Part shown: in pieces, positions 9,284 to 18,100 of the stretch | Layout of the letters: the number at the start of each line of letters is the position of its first letter | Position numbering within the stretch: the first letter of the stretch is position 1 | NCBI RefSeq assembly: GCF_001431535.1 | Contig: NZ_LDJK01000022.1 | Coordinates: forward strand, 1 to 37,678 | Direction: 5' to 3' | Length of the DNA stretch: 37,678 bases | Origin: Stenotrophomonas chelatiphaga | GTDB taxonomy: Bacteria > Pseudomonadota > Gammaproteobacteria > Xanthomonadales > Xanthomonadaceae | Notes under the pieces: model-generated | Told to the model about the DNA's origin: nothing | Database searches by the model: none | What the model saw: only the letters and a program-made list of their open reading frames with translations | Made by a program: the position numbers and the translations under genes

Positions 9284-10722
9284 TGGCCGACAGCTTCCTG
9301 TTCTACGACCTGGAAACCTTCGGCCAGGATCCGCGCCGCACCCGCATCGCCCAGTTCGCCGCCATCCGCACCGACGCGCAGCTCAACGAGATCGACACGC
9401 CGGTCAGCTTCTACGTGCGCCCGGCCGACGACCTGCTGCCTTCACCCTATGCCACGATGGTCACCGGCATCACCCCGCAGCACGCACTGGCTGAAGGGAT
9501 CAGCGAGGCCGAGGCGCTGGCGCGGATCAACGACCTGATGAGCCGCCCCGGCACCTGCGCACTGGGCTACAACACGCTGCGCTTCGATGACGAGTTCATC
9601 CGCCACGGGCTGTTCCGCAACTTCTTCGATCCGTATGAGCGCGAATGGCGCAACGGCAATTCGCGCTGGGACCTGCTCGACATGCTGCGGCTGATGCATG
9701 CGCTGCGTCCGGAGGGCATCACCTGGCCCAAGCGCGAAGATGGCGCCACCTCGTTCAAGCTGGAGCACCTGGCCGAAGCCAACGGCGTGCGCGATGGCGA
9801 TGCGCACGAGGCGCTTTCGGACGTGCGCGCGACCATCGGCATGGCCCGGTTGTTCCGCAACGCACAGCCGCGCCTGTGGGACTACGCCCTGCGCCTGCGC
9901 GACAAGCGCTTCGTCACCAGCCTGCTGGATGTCACCGCGCTGCAGCCGCTGCTGCACATCTCGATGCGCTATCCGGCCAGCCGCCTGTGCGCCGCGCCGG
10001 TGCTGCCGTTGACCGTGCATCCGCACATCGCCAACCGCTACATCGTGTTCGACCTGGACGGTGACGTCGATGCGCTGTTGCAGCTGCCGGCGGAAACCAT
10101 CGCCGAGCGCCTGTACCTGCGCGCCAGCGAGCTGCCCGAGGGCGTGCAGCGCATCCCCCTGAAGGAAGTGCACGCAAACAAGGTGCCCGCGCTGGTGGCC
10201 TGGAACCACCTGCGCCCGGATGACCACCAGCGTCTTGGCCTGGACGTTGCCGCCGTGCAGGCCAAGGTGGAACAGTTGCGCCCGCACGCGGCGCAGCTGG
10301 CCGAAAAGGCACGGCAGGTGTATGCCCGGCCGCGCGAAGGCGGTCCCTCCGACGTGGATGCATCGATCTACGATGGCTTCCTCGGTGCCGGCGACAAGCC
10401 GCTGCTGGCGCGCGTGCGCACCACCCCGCCGCAGGCGCTGGGTGCACTGGAAGGGGAGTTCAACGATCCCCGCCTGCCTGAGCTGCTGCTGCGCTACCGC
10501 GCGCGCAACCACCCCGGCAGCCTGGATGCGGCCGCGCGCGAGCGCTGGCAGGCCTACCGCCAGCGTCGCCTGCGCGGCGACGAAAAGCTCGGCGAAGTGA
10601 ACCTGGCCGAGTACAACGAACAGATCGACACCCTTGCCGCCGAGCCGTCCGACGACCTGCGCCGCCCGGCGTTGCTGCAGGCGCTGCGCGACTGGGGCAA
10701 GCAGCTGGAGGACAGCCTGTGA
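9283..10722 (+). CDS. sbcB: Exodeoxyribonuclease I
   Basis: 3'-to-5' single-strand DNA exonuclease of the DEDDh class, active in recombination and mismatch repair; 479 residues, matching the family. Exo motif I is FYDLETFG (Asp9, Glu11). The motif II region is NTLRFDDEFIRHGLF followed by WDLLDMLRLMHAL, and motif III is DAHEALSDVRATI. The C-terminal SH3-like and helical ExoI-specific regions are present. ATG 9283 shares one base with the kmo stop, so it is translationally coupled to a NAD-pathway gene without an obvious functional link. The next gene overlaps by 4 bases (GTGA). Confidence 0.95.
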   Translation: MADSFLFYDLETFGQDPRRTRIAQFAAIRTDAQLNEIDTPVSFYVRPADDLLPSPYATMVTGITPQHALAEGISEAEALARINDLMSRPGTCALGYNTLRFDDEFIRHGLFRNFFDPYEREWRNGNSRWDLLDMLRLMHALRPEGITWPKREDGATSFKLEHLAEANGVRDGDAHEALSDVRATIGMARLFRNAQPRLWDYALRLRDKRFVTSLLDVTALQPLLHISMRYPASRLCAAPVLPLTVHPHIANRYIVFDLDGDVDALLQLPAETIAERLYLRASELPEGVQRIPLKEVHANKVPALVAWNHLRPDDHQRLGLDVAAVQAKVEQLRPHAAQLAEKARQVYARPREGGPSDVDASIYDGFLGAGDKPLLARVRTTPPQALGALEGEFNDPRLPELLLRYRARNHPGSLDAAARERWQAYRQRRLRGDEKLGEVNLAEYNEQIDTLAAEPSDDLRRPALLQALRDWGKQLEDSL

Positions 10723-11405
10723 CCGCTTATTTTTCCGATGCCAGCTTCAAGTTCCTGAAAGCGCTGGCGCTGCACAATGACAAGGCGTGGTTTGCCGAGC
10801 ACAAGCAGCAGTACGAAGATCATGTCAGGCAGCCGTTCCTGCGTCTGCTTGGCGACCTGCAGCCCGCCCTGGCCGAGGTCAGCCCGAAGTTCCGTGCCGA
10901 TACGCGCACGGTCGGCGGCTCGCTGTTCCGCATCTACCGCGATGCGCGTTTTTCCAACGACAAGTCGCCGTACAAGAACTGGCAGGGCGCGCGGTTGTTC
11001 CATGAGCGTCGCCGCGAAGTCGCCGCCCCTTCGTTCTACGTGCACCTGCAGCCCGGCGCGAGCTTCGTCGGCGCCGGTCTGTGGCATCCCGAGCCGGACA
11101 CCCAGCGCCGCATCCGCCATTTCATCCTCGACAATCCCGGCAGCTGGAAACAGGCCGCGCATGCGCCGGCGCTGCGCCGCCGGTTCGAGCTGGAGCAGAC
11201 CGAAAAACTGGTCCGCCCGCCGCGCGGCTTCCCCGCTGATTTCGAGTTCATCGATGACCTCAAGCACCGCAACTGGGTGATGTGGCGGCAGCTGGACGAT
11301 GCCACGATGACCGGCCCACGCCTGTTGTCCACGCTGGGCAAGGACCTGGCCGCGCTGGGGCCGTTCGTGGATTACCTGTGCGCTGCGCTGGACCTGGAGT
11401 TCTGA
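10719..11405 (+). CDS. DUF2461 / TIGR02453 family protein
   Basis: Protein of 228 residues with the DUF2461 signature: an N-terminal FKFLKALALHNDKAWFAEHKQQYE, then RIYRDARFSNDKSPYKNW and FYVHLQPGASFVGAGLWHP. The biochemical role of this widespread family is not established. It starts at GTG 10719, overlapping the sbcB stop by 4 bases, so it is coupled to sbcB. It is cytoplasmic by appearance, with no signal or membrane segment. Confidence 0.88.
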   Translation: MTAYFSDASFKFLKALALHNDKAWFAEHKQQYEDHVRQPFLRLLGDLQPALAEVSPKFRADTRTVGGSLFRIYRDARFSNDKSPYKNWQGARLFHERRREVAAPSFYVHLQPGASFVGAGLWHPEPDTQRRIRHFILDNPGSWKQAAHAPALRRRFELEQTEKLVRPPRGFPADFEFIDDLKHRNWVMWRQLDDATMTGPRLLSTLGKDLAALGPFVDYLCAALDLEF

Positions 11406-11410
11406 CCGCG

Positions 11411-12397
11411 ATGACCACGCCGCTGCCACGACAGCGCCGCACGCTGGGGCGCAGTGGCCTGGAGGTGTCGCCGATCGGCCTGGGCTGCTCCGGCTTCTGG
11501 GGTCATCGCCGCTTCCCCGAAGCCGACGCGGCACGGGTGGTGGCACACGCGCTGGAGCGCGGGGTCAACCTGCTCGACACCGGCCACAACTATTCTGCTT
11601 TCAACGCCGAACCCCGGCTCGGACGCATCCTCAAGCCGCTGCTCCCGCGTTTCCCGCGTGACTCGCTGGTCATCTCCAGCAAAGGCGGCACGTTGACCGG
11701 ACAGGCAGGCATCAGCGGCGCCGAGCAGCGGGATTTTTCACCCGCCGCGATCACCGCCAGCTGCGAGGCGTCGCTGCGCAACCTGGGGCTGGACTACCTG
11801 GACGTGTACCAGTTGCACGGCATCGGGGGCCCTGAAATCACCGATGAGCTGCTGCATGCGCTGCAGCAGCTGCGCCAGCGCGGACTGGTGCGCAGTATCG
11901 GCATCAACACGCATTCGGCCAGCACCCTGGACTGGATGCTGGCCCACCCGCTGGCGTTCGATGTCGTGCTGCTCGACTACAACGCGCTGCAGCAGGACCG
12001 GACGGCTCCCATCAGTGCGCTGCACGCCGCCGGCATCGGTGTGCTGGCCGGCACTGTCCTCGCCCAGGGCCACCTGTTGCCGGCACGGCCGCGGCTGCCA
12101 CGGCTGGCAGATGCCTGGTATCTGGCCCGTGCCTGGCTGAAGCCGAGCAGCCGCCGGTTGATGCGCAGCGCCAGCACGATGCGTGCAGCCATTGCGGGGA
12201 TCACCTCGCAGCATCCGGCGCAGAGCGCCTTCGCCTATGTGCTGCAGCATCCGGGCGTGGCCGCGGGCATCCTTGGCACCACCCGCGTCGAGAGCCTCGA
12301 ACAGGTACTGCAGACCGTGCCGGAGCGACTGGACACGGCCGACCGCGAACGCCTGGTGAGCGCGTTCGGTGATGGCAGTGGCTCACCCAGTCACTGA
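11411..12397 (+). CDS. Aldo/keto reductase
   Basis: NAD(P)H-dependent oxidoreductase of the AKR superfamily, 328 residues, TIM-barrel. The catalytic tetrad is visible: Asp56 and Tyr61 (LLDTGHNY), Lys91 (ISSKGG) and His136 (YQLHGIG). The N-terminus LGRSGLEVSPIGLGCSGFWG is typical. The start at ATG 11411 lies 5 bases after the DUF2461 stop; an upstream open stretch overlapping DUF2461 is not conserved. The substrate is unknown. It may be the last gene of the run that begins at kynU. Confidence 0.93.
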   Translation: MTTPLPRQRRTLGRSGLEVSPIGLGCSGFWGHRRFPEADAARVVAHALERGVNLLDTGHNYSAFNAEPRLGRILKPLLPRFPRDSLVISSKGGTLTGQAGISGAEQRDFSPAAITASCEASLRNLGLDYLDVYQLHGIGGPEITDELLHALQQLRQRGLVRSIGINTHSASTLDWMLAHPLAFDVVLLDYNALQQDRTAPISALHAAGIGVLAGTVLAQGHLLPARPRLPRLADAWYLARAWLKPSSRRLMRSASTMRAAIAGITSQHPAQSAFAYVLQHPGVAAGILGTTRVESLEQVLQTVPERLDTADRERLVSAFGDGSGSPSH

Positions 12398-12461
12398 GGC
12401 TTAACCCACCGTGGCGCGCGATGCGGCACGCTGTGGGCCGGTCCATCAACACGCTGCCGCC

Positions 12462-13007
12462 ATGAAGAAGTTCGTTGCTGTCCTGCTGGTCCTGCTGCTG
12501 GCAATTGCCGGCTGGTGGTTCAGCGGCCCCTATCTCACCGTGCATGGGCTGGCCCAGGCCATCGAGCAGCGCGACACCAGCCGGCTGGACCGCTACGTCG
12601 ACTTCCCGCGCGTGCGCCTCAGTCTGCGCGCACAGGTCAGCGACTACATGGTGCGCCAGGCCGGGCCGGACGTGGCCGGCAGTCCGTTCGGCGCGCTGCT
12701 GTACGGCCTGGGTGACCAGCTGGGCGGCGCGGCGGTGGATACGATGATCACCCCGCTGGGGATCGGCGCACTGCTGCAGGGTCACGCGTTGTACAAGCGC
12801 GGCCGCAATGAACTGCAGGGCGATGGCGCGTTGGCGCCGACCCAATCGGCGCAACCGTTGAAACAGGCGAAGGGGCGTTTCGAGCGTCTGGATCGTTTCG
12901 TGGTCGACGTTGATCGTGGCCCGGGGCAGCCGCCGTTGCAGGTGGTGCTGGAACCGCAGGGACTGCGCTGGCAGGTGGTCGACCTGCGCAACGCGGTGCC
13001 GCAGTAG
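12462..13007 (+). CDS. DUF2939 family membrane-anchored protein
   Basis: Protein of 181 residues. An N-terminal signal or anchor (MKKFVAVLLVLLLAIAGWWF) is followed by PYLTVHGLAQAIEQRDTSRLDRYVDFPRVRLSLRAQV, the recognisable DUF2939 segment. The function is unknown; the domain is probably periplasmic. The start is set at ATG 12462 because the upstream extension from 12411 has no signal-peptide character. It lies 64 bases after the aldo/keto reductase and ends just before a REP doublet. Confidence 0.83.
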   Translation: MKKFVAVLLVLLLAIAGWWFSGPYLTVHGLAQAIEQRDTSRLDRYVDFPRVRLSLRAQVSDYMVRQAGPDVAGSPFGALLYGLGDQLGGAAVDTMITPLGIGALLQGHALYKRGRNELQGDGALAPTQSAQPLKQAKGRFERLDRFVVDVDRGPGQPPLQVVLEPQGLRWQVVDLRNAVPQ

Positions 13008-13011
13008 ACCG

Positions 13012-13105
13012 GTAGCGCCGACCCATGGTCGGCGAGCGCGCAGCGCGGCCCTGTCAGTCGACGCATTGCCGTGACGGAGAGCCGCCGAGCATGGCTCGGC
13101 GCTAC
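13012..13105. repeat. REP doublet (REPIN-like), inverse orientation
   Basis: A forward element GTAGCGCCGACC-CAT-GGTCGGCG (13012-13034) is followed by a reverse element CGCCGAGC-ATG-GCTCGGCGCTAC (13083-13105). The order of the two stem types (GACC first, GAGC second) is the reverse complement of the units in the 27 kb array, and the spacer after the first arm starts GAGCGCGCAGCGCGG, similar to the array spacer read backwards. It fills the gap between two convergent genes and may serve as a transcription or mRNA-end barrier. Confidence 0.85.
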
Positions 13106-13128
13106 CGGCTACCGGCTGCCGCCCGGCA

Positions 13129-14073
13129 TCAGGTTTCGTTCGCGACGCCGTGCGGCACGTGCCCGGCCGCGACGTGTTCGCGGGCGCTGTCGATGTTGTG
13201 CTGCGAATCATCGAAGAAGATGTCCGCGCCGAAGGCCTGCAGGAACGGTCCCTTGTGGCGGCCACCGAGGAACAACGCTTCGTCCAGTCGCACGCCCCAC
13301 TCGCGCAGGGTGCGGATCACCCGCTCATGCGCCGGCGCCGAGCGCGCGGTGACCAGCGCGGTGCGGATCGGTGCGTCCTCGCCCGAGGGAAACACTTCCT
13401 GCAACGTATGCAGGGCCGACAGGAAGCCGCGGAACGGTCCCCCGCTCAAGGCTTCACGCGCGCGCTCGCGCTCGTGGCGGCCAAAGGCCTCCACCCCCTG
13501 CTCGCGCGAAATGCGTTCGCTTTCATCGCCGAAGATCACCGCATCGCCATCGAAGGCGATCCGCAGCTGGCCGGCCGGGCGGCGGGTGTCGACCTGGTCG
13601 GCCGCCGCTGCGGCGGTCTCGCCCGGCGGCTTGGGCAGGATGGTCGCCGCGGCGATGCCGTGGCGCAGCGCGCTGCGCACCGATTCGGGATTGGCCGACA
13701 GAAACAGGTCCGTGCCGAACGGCTTCACGTAGGGCCAGGTCGGCTCACCGGCGGTGAACGTGGCGCGGATGATGCCCAGCCCGTAGTGCTGGATGGAATT
13801 GAAGATGCGCAGACCGGTATCGGCGGAATTGCGCGACAGCAGGATCACCTCCACGCGCGGGTTCTCCGGGCCGGCGCCCTGGTTCAGCGCCAGCAGCTTG
13901 CGCACCACGGGGAACGCCACGCCAGGGCCCAGCACATCGTCTTCGTGCTCACGCTGGTACTTGGCGTAGGCATCCACGCCATCGCTCTCGAACAGCGCGT
14001 GGCTCTCTTCCAGGTCGAACAGGGCGCGCGAGGTCACCGCGACGGTCAGCAATCGGGGAGTGTTGTCGCCCAT
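13129..14073 (-). CDS. 5'-nucleotidase (cytosolic NT5C1-like family)
   Basis: Protein of 314 residues of the bacterial 5'-nucleotidase family related to vertebrate cytosolic 5'-nucleotidase I, which dephosphorylates nucleoside monophosphates such as AMP. Motifs are LTVAVTSRALFDLEESH at the N-terminus, EVILLSRNSADTGLRIFNSI, the phosphatase-like IAFDGDAVIFGDESE near residue 170, and IFFDDSQHN near the C-terminus. It is encoded 48 bases downstream of nadK on the same strand, so a nucleotide/NAD salvage operon is plausible. The exact substrate is not known. Confidence 0.88.
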   Translation of the reverse strand: MGDNTPRLLTVAVTSRALFDLEESHALFESDGVDAYAKYQREHEDDVLGPGVAFPVVRKLLALNQGAGPENPRVEVILLSRNSADTGLRIFNSIQHYGLGIIRATFTAGEPTWPYVKPFGTDLFLSANPESVRSALRHGIAAATILPKPPGETAAAAADQVDTRRPAGQLRIAFDGDAVIFGDESERISREQGVEAFGRHERERAREALSGGPFRGFLSALHTLQEVFPSGEDAPIRTALVTARSAPAHERVIRTLREWGVRLDEALFLGGRHKGPFLQAFGADIFFDDSQHNIDSAREHVAAGHVPHGVANET

Positions 14074-14121
14074 CGGGGGGTTCCTTGCAGCAACCGGCGG
14101 TTGCCGGCGGCCTATTGTCGC

Positions 14122-14895
14122 TCAGAACACGAACTGTTCGGACAGGATCCGGTCTTCGAGGTTGTGCTCCGGGTCGAACAGCAGGGTCACCTGGCGGTCG
14201 CGGCATTCGCGGATGGTCACTTCCACCACGTCGCGGGTCTCGTGCGAATCGGCGGTGACACTGACCGGGCGCTTGTACGGATCGAGCACGCGGAAGCGCA
14301 CCTCGGTGTCGGCCTTGAGGATCGCCCCGCGCCAGCGGCGGGGCCGATACGGGGCCAATGGGGTCAGCGCGATGGTGGCCGAGCCCAACGGCAGCACCGG
14401 GCCATGCGCGGAATAGTTGTAGGCGGTGCTGCCCGCCGGGGTGGCCACCAGCACGCCATCACCGATCAGTTCAGCCACCCGCTCCTGGCCATTGAGGTCC
14501 ACGCCGATGTGCGCGGCCTGCCGGGTCTGGCGCAGCAGCGAGACATCGTTGTAGGCCAGCGATCCGGTCGAGGTTCCCGATTCGGTCAGCGCGGTCATCT
14601 GCAGCGGCCGCAGGTGGGCCGGTTCGGCCAGTGCGATGCGCGCGGCCACGTCGTCCGCATCACGGTACTGGTTCATCAGGAAGCCCACCGTGCCCAGTTT
14701 CATGCCGAACACCGGCCGGCCGAGGTGGCCGTAGCGGTGCAGGGTCTGCAGCATGAAGCCATCGCCGCCCAGCGGACACAGCACGTCCGCCGCGTCGGGC
14801 GCATGCTCGCCGTGGCGCGCGACCATCGCGGCAAGGGCAAGCCGTGCCGGTTCGGTGTTGCTGGCCAGGAAGGCAATGCGGGGGGAATCGCTCAT
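14122..14895 (-). CDS. nadK: NAD kinase
   Basis: Cytoplasmic ATP-NAD kinase making NADP+, 257 residues. The GGDG nucleotide site is at residues 43-46 ([12 protein letters not shown]), followed by YNDVSLLR and the family hallmark [22 protein letters not shown]. The length matches the shorter xanthomonad type of NAD kinase. Start ATG 14895. The 5'-nucleotidase follows in the same direction. Together with the kynurenine genes at 5990-9283 this window carries both NAD precursor formation and NADP formation. Confidence 0.94.
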   Translation of the reverse strand: MSDSPRIAFLASNTEPARLALAAMVARHGEHAPDAADVLCPLGGDGFMLQTLHRYGHLGRPVFGMKLGTVGFLMNQYRDADDVAARIALAEPAHLRPLQMTALTESGTSTGSLAYNDVSLLRQTRQAAHIGVDLNGQERVAELIGDGVLVATPAGSTAYNYSAHGPVLPLGSATIALTPLAPYRPRRWRGAILKADTEVRFRVLDPYKRPVSVTADSHETRDVVEVTIRECRDRQVTLLFDPEHNLEDRILSEQFVF

Positions 14896-14941
14896 GCAGG
14901 GTGTCCGGTGGTGCGCGGGTACCGGTAGAGCATAACCGGAC

Positions 14942-15081
14942 GTGGCGCGGAAACCGCGCCACCTGCCGCCGGCCTGAATGCATCAGGCCTGGAGCCCCCC
15001 TGAGTCAGGGGGGCGCGCCAAAGGCGCGGGGGTGTGGAAGCTGGTGAGACGGGGCCCACGCTCTGCATGGCAGAGCGTGGG
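14942..15081. other. Three stem-loops between gdhB and nadK
   Basis: The 210-base gap downstream of the glutamate dehydrogenase gene holds three strong hairpins: GTGGCGCGG-AAA-CCGCGCCAC (14942-14962), GCCCCCCTGA-G-TCAGGGGGGC (14994-15014) and CCCACGCTCTGC-ATG-GCAGAGCGTGGG (15055-15081). None has a U-tract on either strand, so none is a canonical intrinsic terminator. They may act as 3'-end stabilisers or as rho-assisted stops. Confidence 0.6.
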
Positions 15082-15105
15082 GCGTAAGCGCGATTGCGCT
15101 GAAGC

Positions 15106-18100
15106 TTACCCGTGCGAGGCCAGCTGGCCCAGGCGCTGGACCGCGACCGAGACGGTCGGGTAGTCCAGGGTCTTCTGCTCGGCCAGTTCGCCCAGCATCG
15201 CCAAGGTGAAGCGCAGGCTGTTGTCGTCACGACCCACCCATGCGGCGACCTTGGCTTCAGCCGTGCCGCCCTTGGTGGCCAGCACCTGGCCCGCCAGGTT
15301 GCGGTGGTGGGCTGCCAGTTCGTCACGCAGCACGCCACGTGCCACCGCATGCCAACGGCCGTTGACCTCCAGCGCGTCGACCTGCTCGAACAACCACGGC
15401 AGGCTGAGCGCCTCGCCCAGGCGGAAGTGGATCTTGGACACGTCCACCGGCTTGAGCTTGCGGGTGCGTGCCAATTCGATGATGTCGAACGCCGGGGCCA
15501 GGAAGTGCAGCTCGGACAGCTGCTGCGCCAGGCCGGCCGGCAGGCCCTTTTCCACCCACTGCTGCACCAGCGCTTCGTAGGTCGGGCGCTGCGAATCGGG
15601 CAGCACGCCGGAGGCCACGCGGATGTCGTTGAACGGGCCCTGATAGCGGTTGACCGCCTCGGTGATGCCCGGCATCGGGCCGGGGCGGAACAGCAGCCAG
15701 CGCACGAACGCACGCTGCAGTTTCCAGATCACTTCCAGCGCATCGACCTGCACCGATTCGGGCACCTGCCCGTCCAGTGCGTCGATCTGCGCCCACAGCG
15801 CGCGCGCATCCAGCGTTTCGCGGCTGATGGTGTACGCCTTGGCGACCTCGGCGATGGAACGGCCGGTGTCTTCCTGCATGCGCATCAGGAAGGTGGCACC
15901 CATCCGGTTGATGGTCTGGTTGGTCACTGCCGTGGCGATGATCTCGCGCTTCAGGCGGTGGCGTTCCATGGCATCGGCGTACTTCTTCTGCAGCGGCTGC
16001 GGGAAGTAGCGCTGCAGCTCCTTGGACAGGTACGGGTCTTCCGGGATGTCCGATTCCAGCAGCTGCTGGAAGGCCACCAGCTTTGAGTAGGACAGCAGCA
16101 CCGACAGCTCCGGACGGGTCAGGCCCTGGCCGCGCGCCTTGCGCTGGGACAGCTCGGCGTCGGACGGCAGGAACTCGATCTGCCGGTCCAGCAGGCCCTG
16201 CTGTTCCAGGGTCCGGATGAAGTGCTGCTTGGAGCCCAGGCGCTTGACCGCCATCCGCTCCATCAGGCTCAGCGCCTGGTTCTGGCGGTAGTTGTCATTG
16301 AGTACCAACGCGGCCACTTCGTCGGTCATCGAAGCCAGCAGCTTGTTGCGCTGCTCGACGGTGAGCTTCTTGGCGCGCACCACGTCGTTGAGCAGGATCT
16401 TGATGTTCACCTCGTGGTCGGAGGTGTCCACGCCGGCGGAGTTGTCGATGAAGTCGGTGTTGAGCAGCACGCCGGCCTGGGCCGCTTCGATGCGCCCCAG
16501 CTGGGTCATGCCGAGGTTGCCGCCCTCGCCCACCACCTTGCAGCGCAGCTCGGTGCCGTTGACGCGCAGCGCGTTGTTGGCGCGGTCGCCGACATCGCTG
16601 TGCTGCTCGCTGGTGGCCTTCACGTAGGTACCGATGCCGCCGTTCCACAGCAGGTCCACCGGGGCCTTCAGGATGGCGCTCATCAGGTCGTTCGGCGACA
16701 GCGCCTTGACCGAATCTTCCAGCCCGAGCGCCTCACGCACCTGCGGGGTGATCTCGATGGACTTCAGCGTACGCGGGAAGATGCCACCGCCCTTGCTGAT
16801 CAGCTTGGCATCGTAGTCGGCCCAGCTGGAACGCGGCACGGTGAACATGCGCTCGCGTTCGACGAACGAGCTGGCCGCATCCGGGTTCGGGTCCAGGAAG
16901 ATGTGGCGGTGGTCGAAGGCGGCCACCAGGCGGATGTGGCGCGACAACAGCATGCCGTTGCCGAACACGTCGCCGGACATGTCGCCCACGCCTGCGGCGG
17001 TGAAGTCCTGGCTCTGGCTGTCATGGCCCAGCGCACGGAAGTGGCGCTTGACCGACTCCCACGCACCGCGTGCGGTGATGCCCATGCCCTTGTGGTCGTA
17101 GCCCACCGAACCGCCGGAAGCGAACGCATCGCCCATCCAGAAGCCGTGCGCCACGGCCAGGCCGTTGGCGATGTCGGAGAAGGTCGCGGTGCCCTTGTCG
17201 GCGGCCACCACCAGGTACGGGTCGTCCATGTCGTGGCGGACCACGTCGATGGGCGGCACGATCTTGTTGTTGACGATGTTGTCGGTGATGTCCAGCAGGC
17301 CCTGGATGAACAGCTTGTAGCAGGCCACGCCATTGGCGAACACCGCATCGCGGTCACCGCTGGCCGGCGGGGTCTTGGCGAAGAAGCCACCCTTCGCGCC
17401 GACCGGGACGATCACCGTGTTCTTGACCATCTGTGCCTTCACCAGGCCCAGCACCTCGGTACGGAAGTCTTCGCGACGGTCCGACCAGCGCAGGCCACCA
17501 CGCGCCACCGCACCGAAGCGCAGGTGCACGCCTTCAACGCGCGGACCGTAGACGAAGATCTCGCGGTACGGACGCGGCTTGGGCAGGTCCGGCACCAGCG
17601 CCGCATCGAACTTGAAGCTGATCACGTGGCCCGGCCGGCCATTGGCATCGGTCTGGTAATAGCTGGTGCGCAGGGTGGCGTCGATCACGCCCATGAAGCT
17701 GCGCAGGATGCGGTCCTCGTCCAGGCTGGAGACGCGGTCCATCAGCTTCAACAGCGCATCACGCGCGGCCTGCATCTGGCCATCGCGGTCCCCCTTGCGC
17801 GCATCGACCACGGTCTTGAGCACCTTCAGGGTGGCCTCGTCACCGGCGGCCAGCACGTCCAGGTGCGCCTTCAGCGTGGCCTGGCCGTGCGCGATGTCGT
17901 CCTTGCTCTCGTTGCCGGTCGCCGGGTCGAAGCGTGCTTCGAACAGTTCCACCAGCAGGCGCGCCAGCAGCGGATAGCGGGTGAAGGTGCCTTCCACGTA
18001 GGCCTGCGAGAACGGCACGCCGGTCTGCAGCAGGTACTTGCAGTAACCGCGCAGCATCGCGACCTGGCGCCAGTGCAGGCCTGCAGCCAGCACCAGGCGG

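Noticed and set aside
13150..14928. A 592-residue plus-strand open frame across the 5'-nucleotidase and NAD kinase genes
   Set aside because: Both minus-strand genes have clear motifs, and the overlapping frame spans two genes and their gap with repetitive His/Arg/Gln composition.
14942..15081. The three hairpins after gdhB as canonical intrinsic terminators
   Set aside because: None is followed by a U-tract on the gdhB strand, so only a structural role can be suggested.
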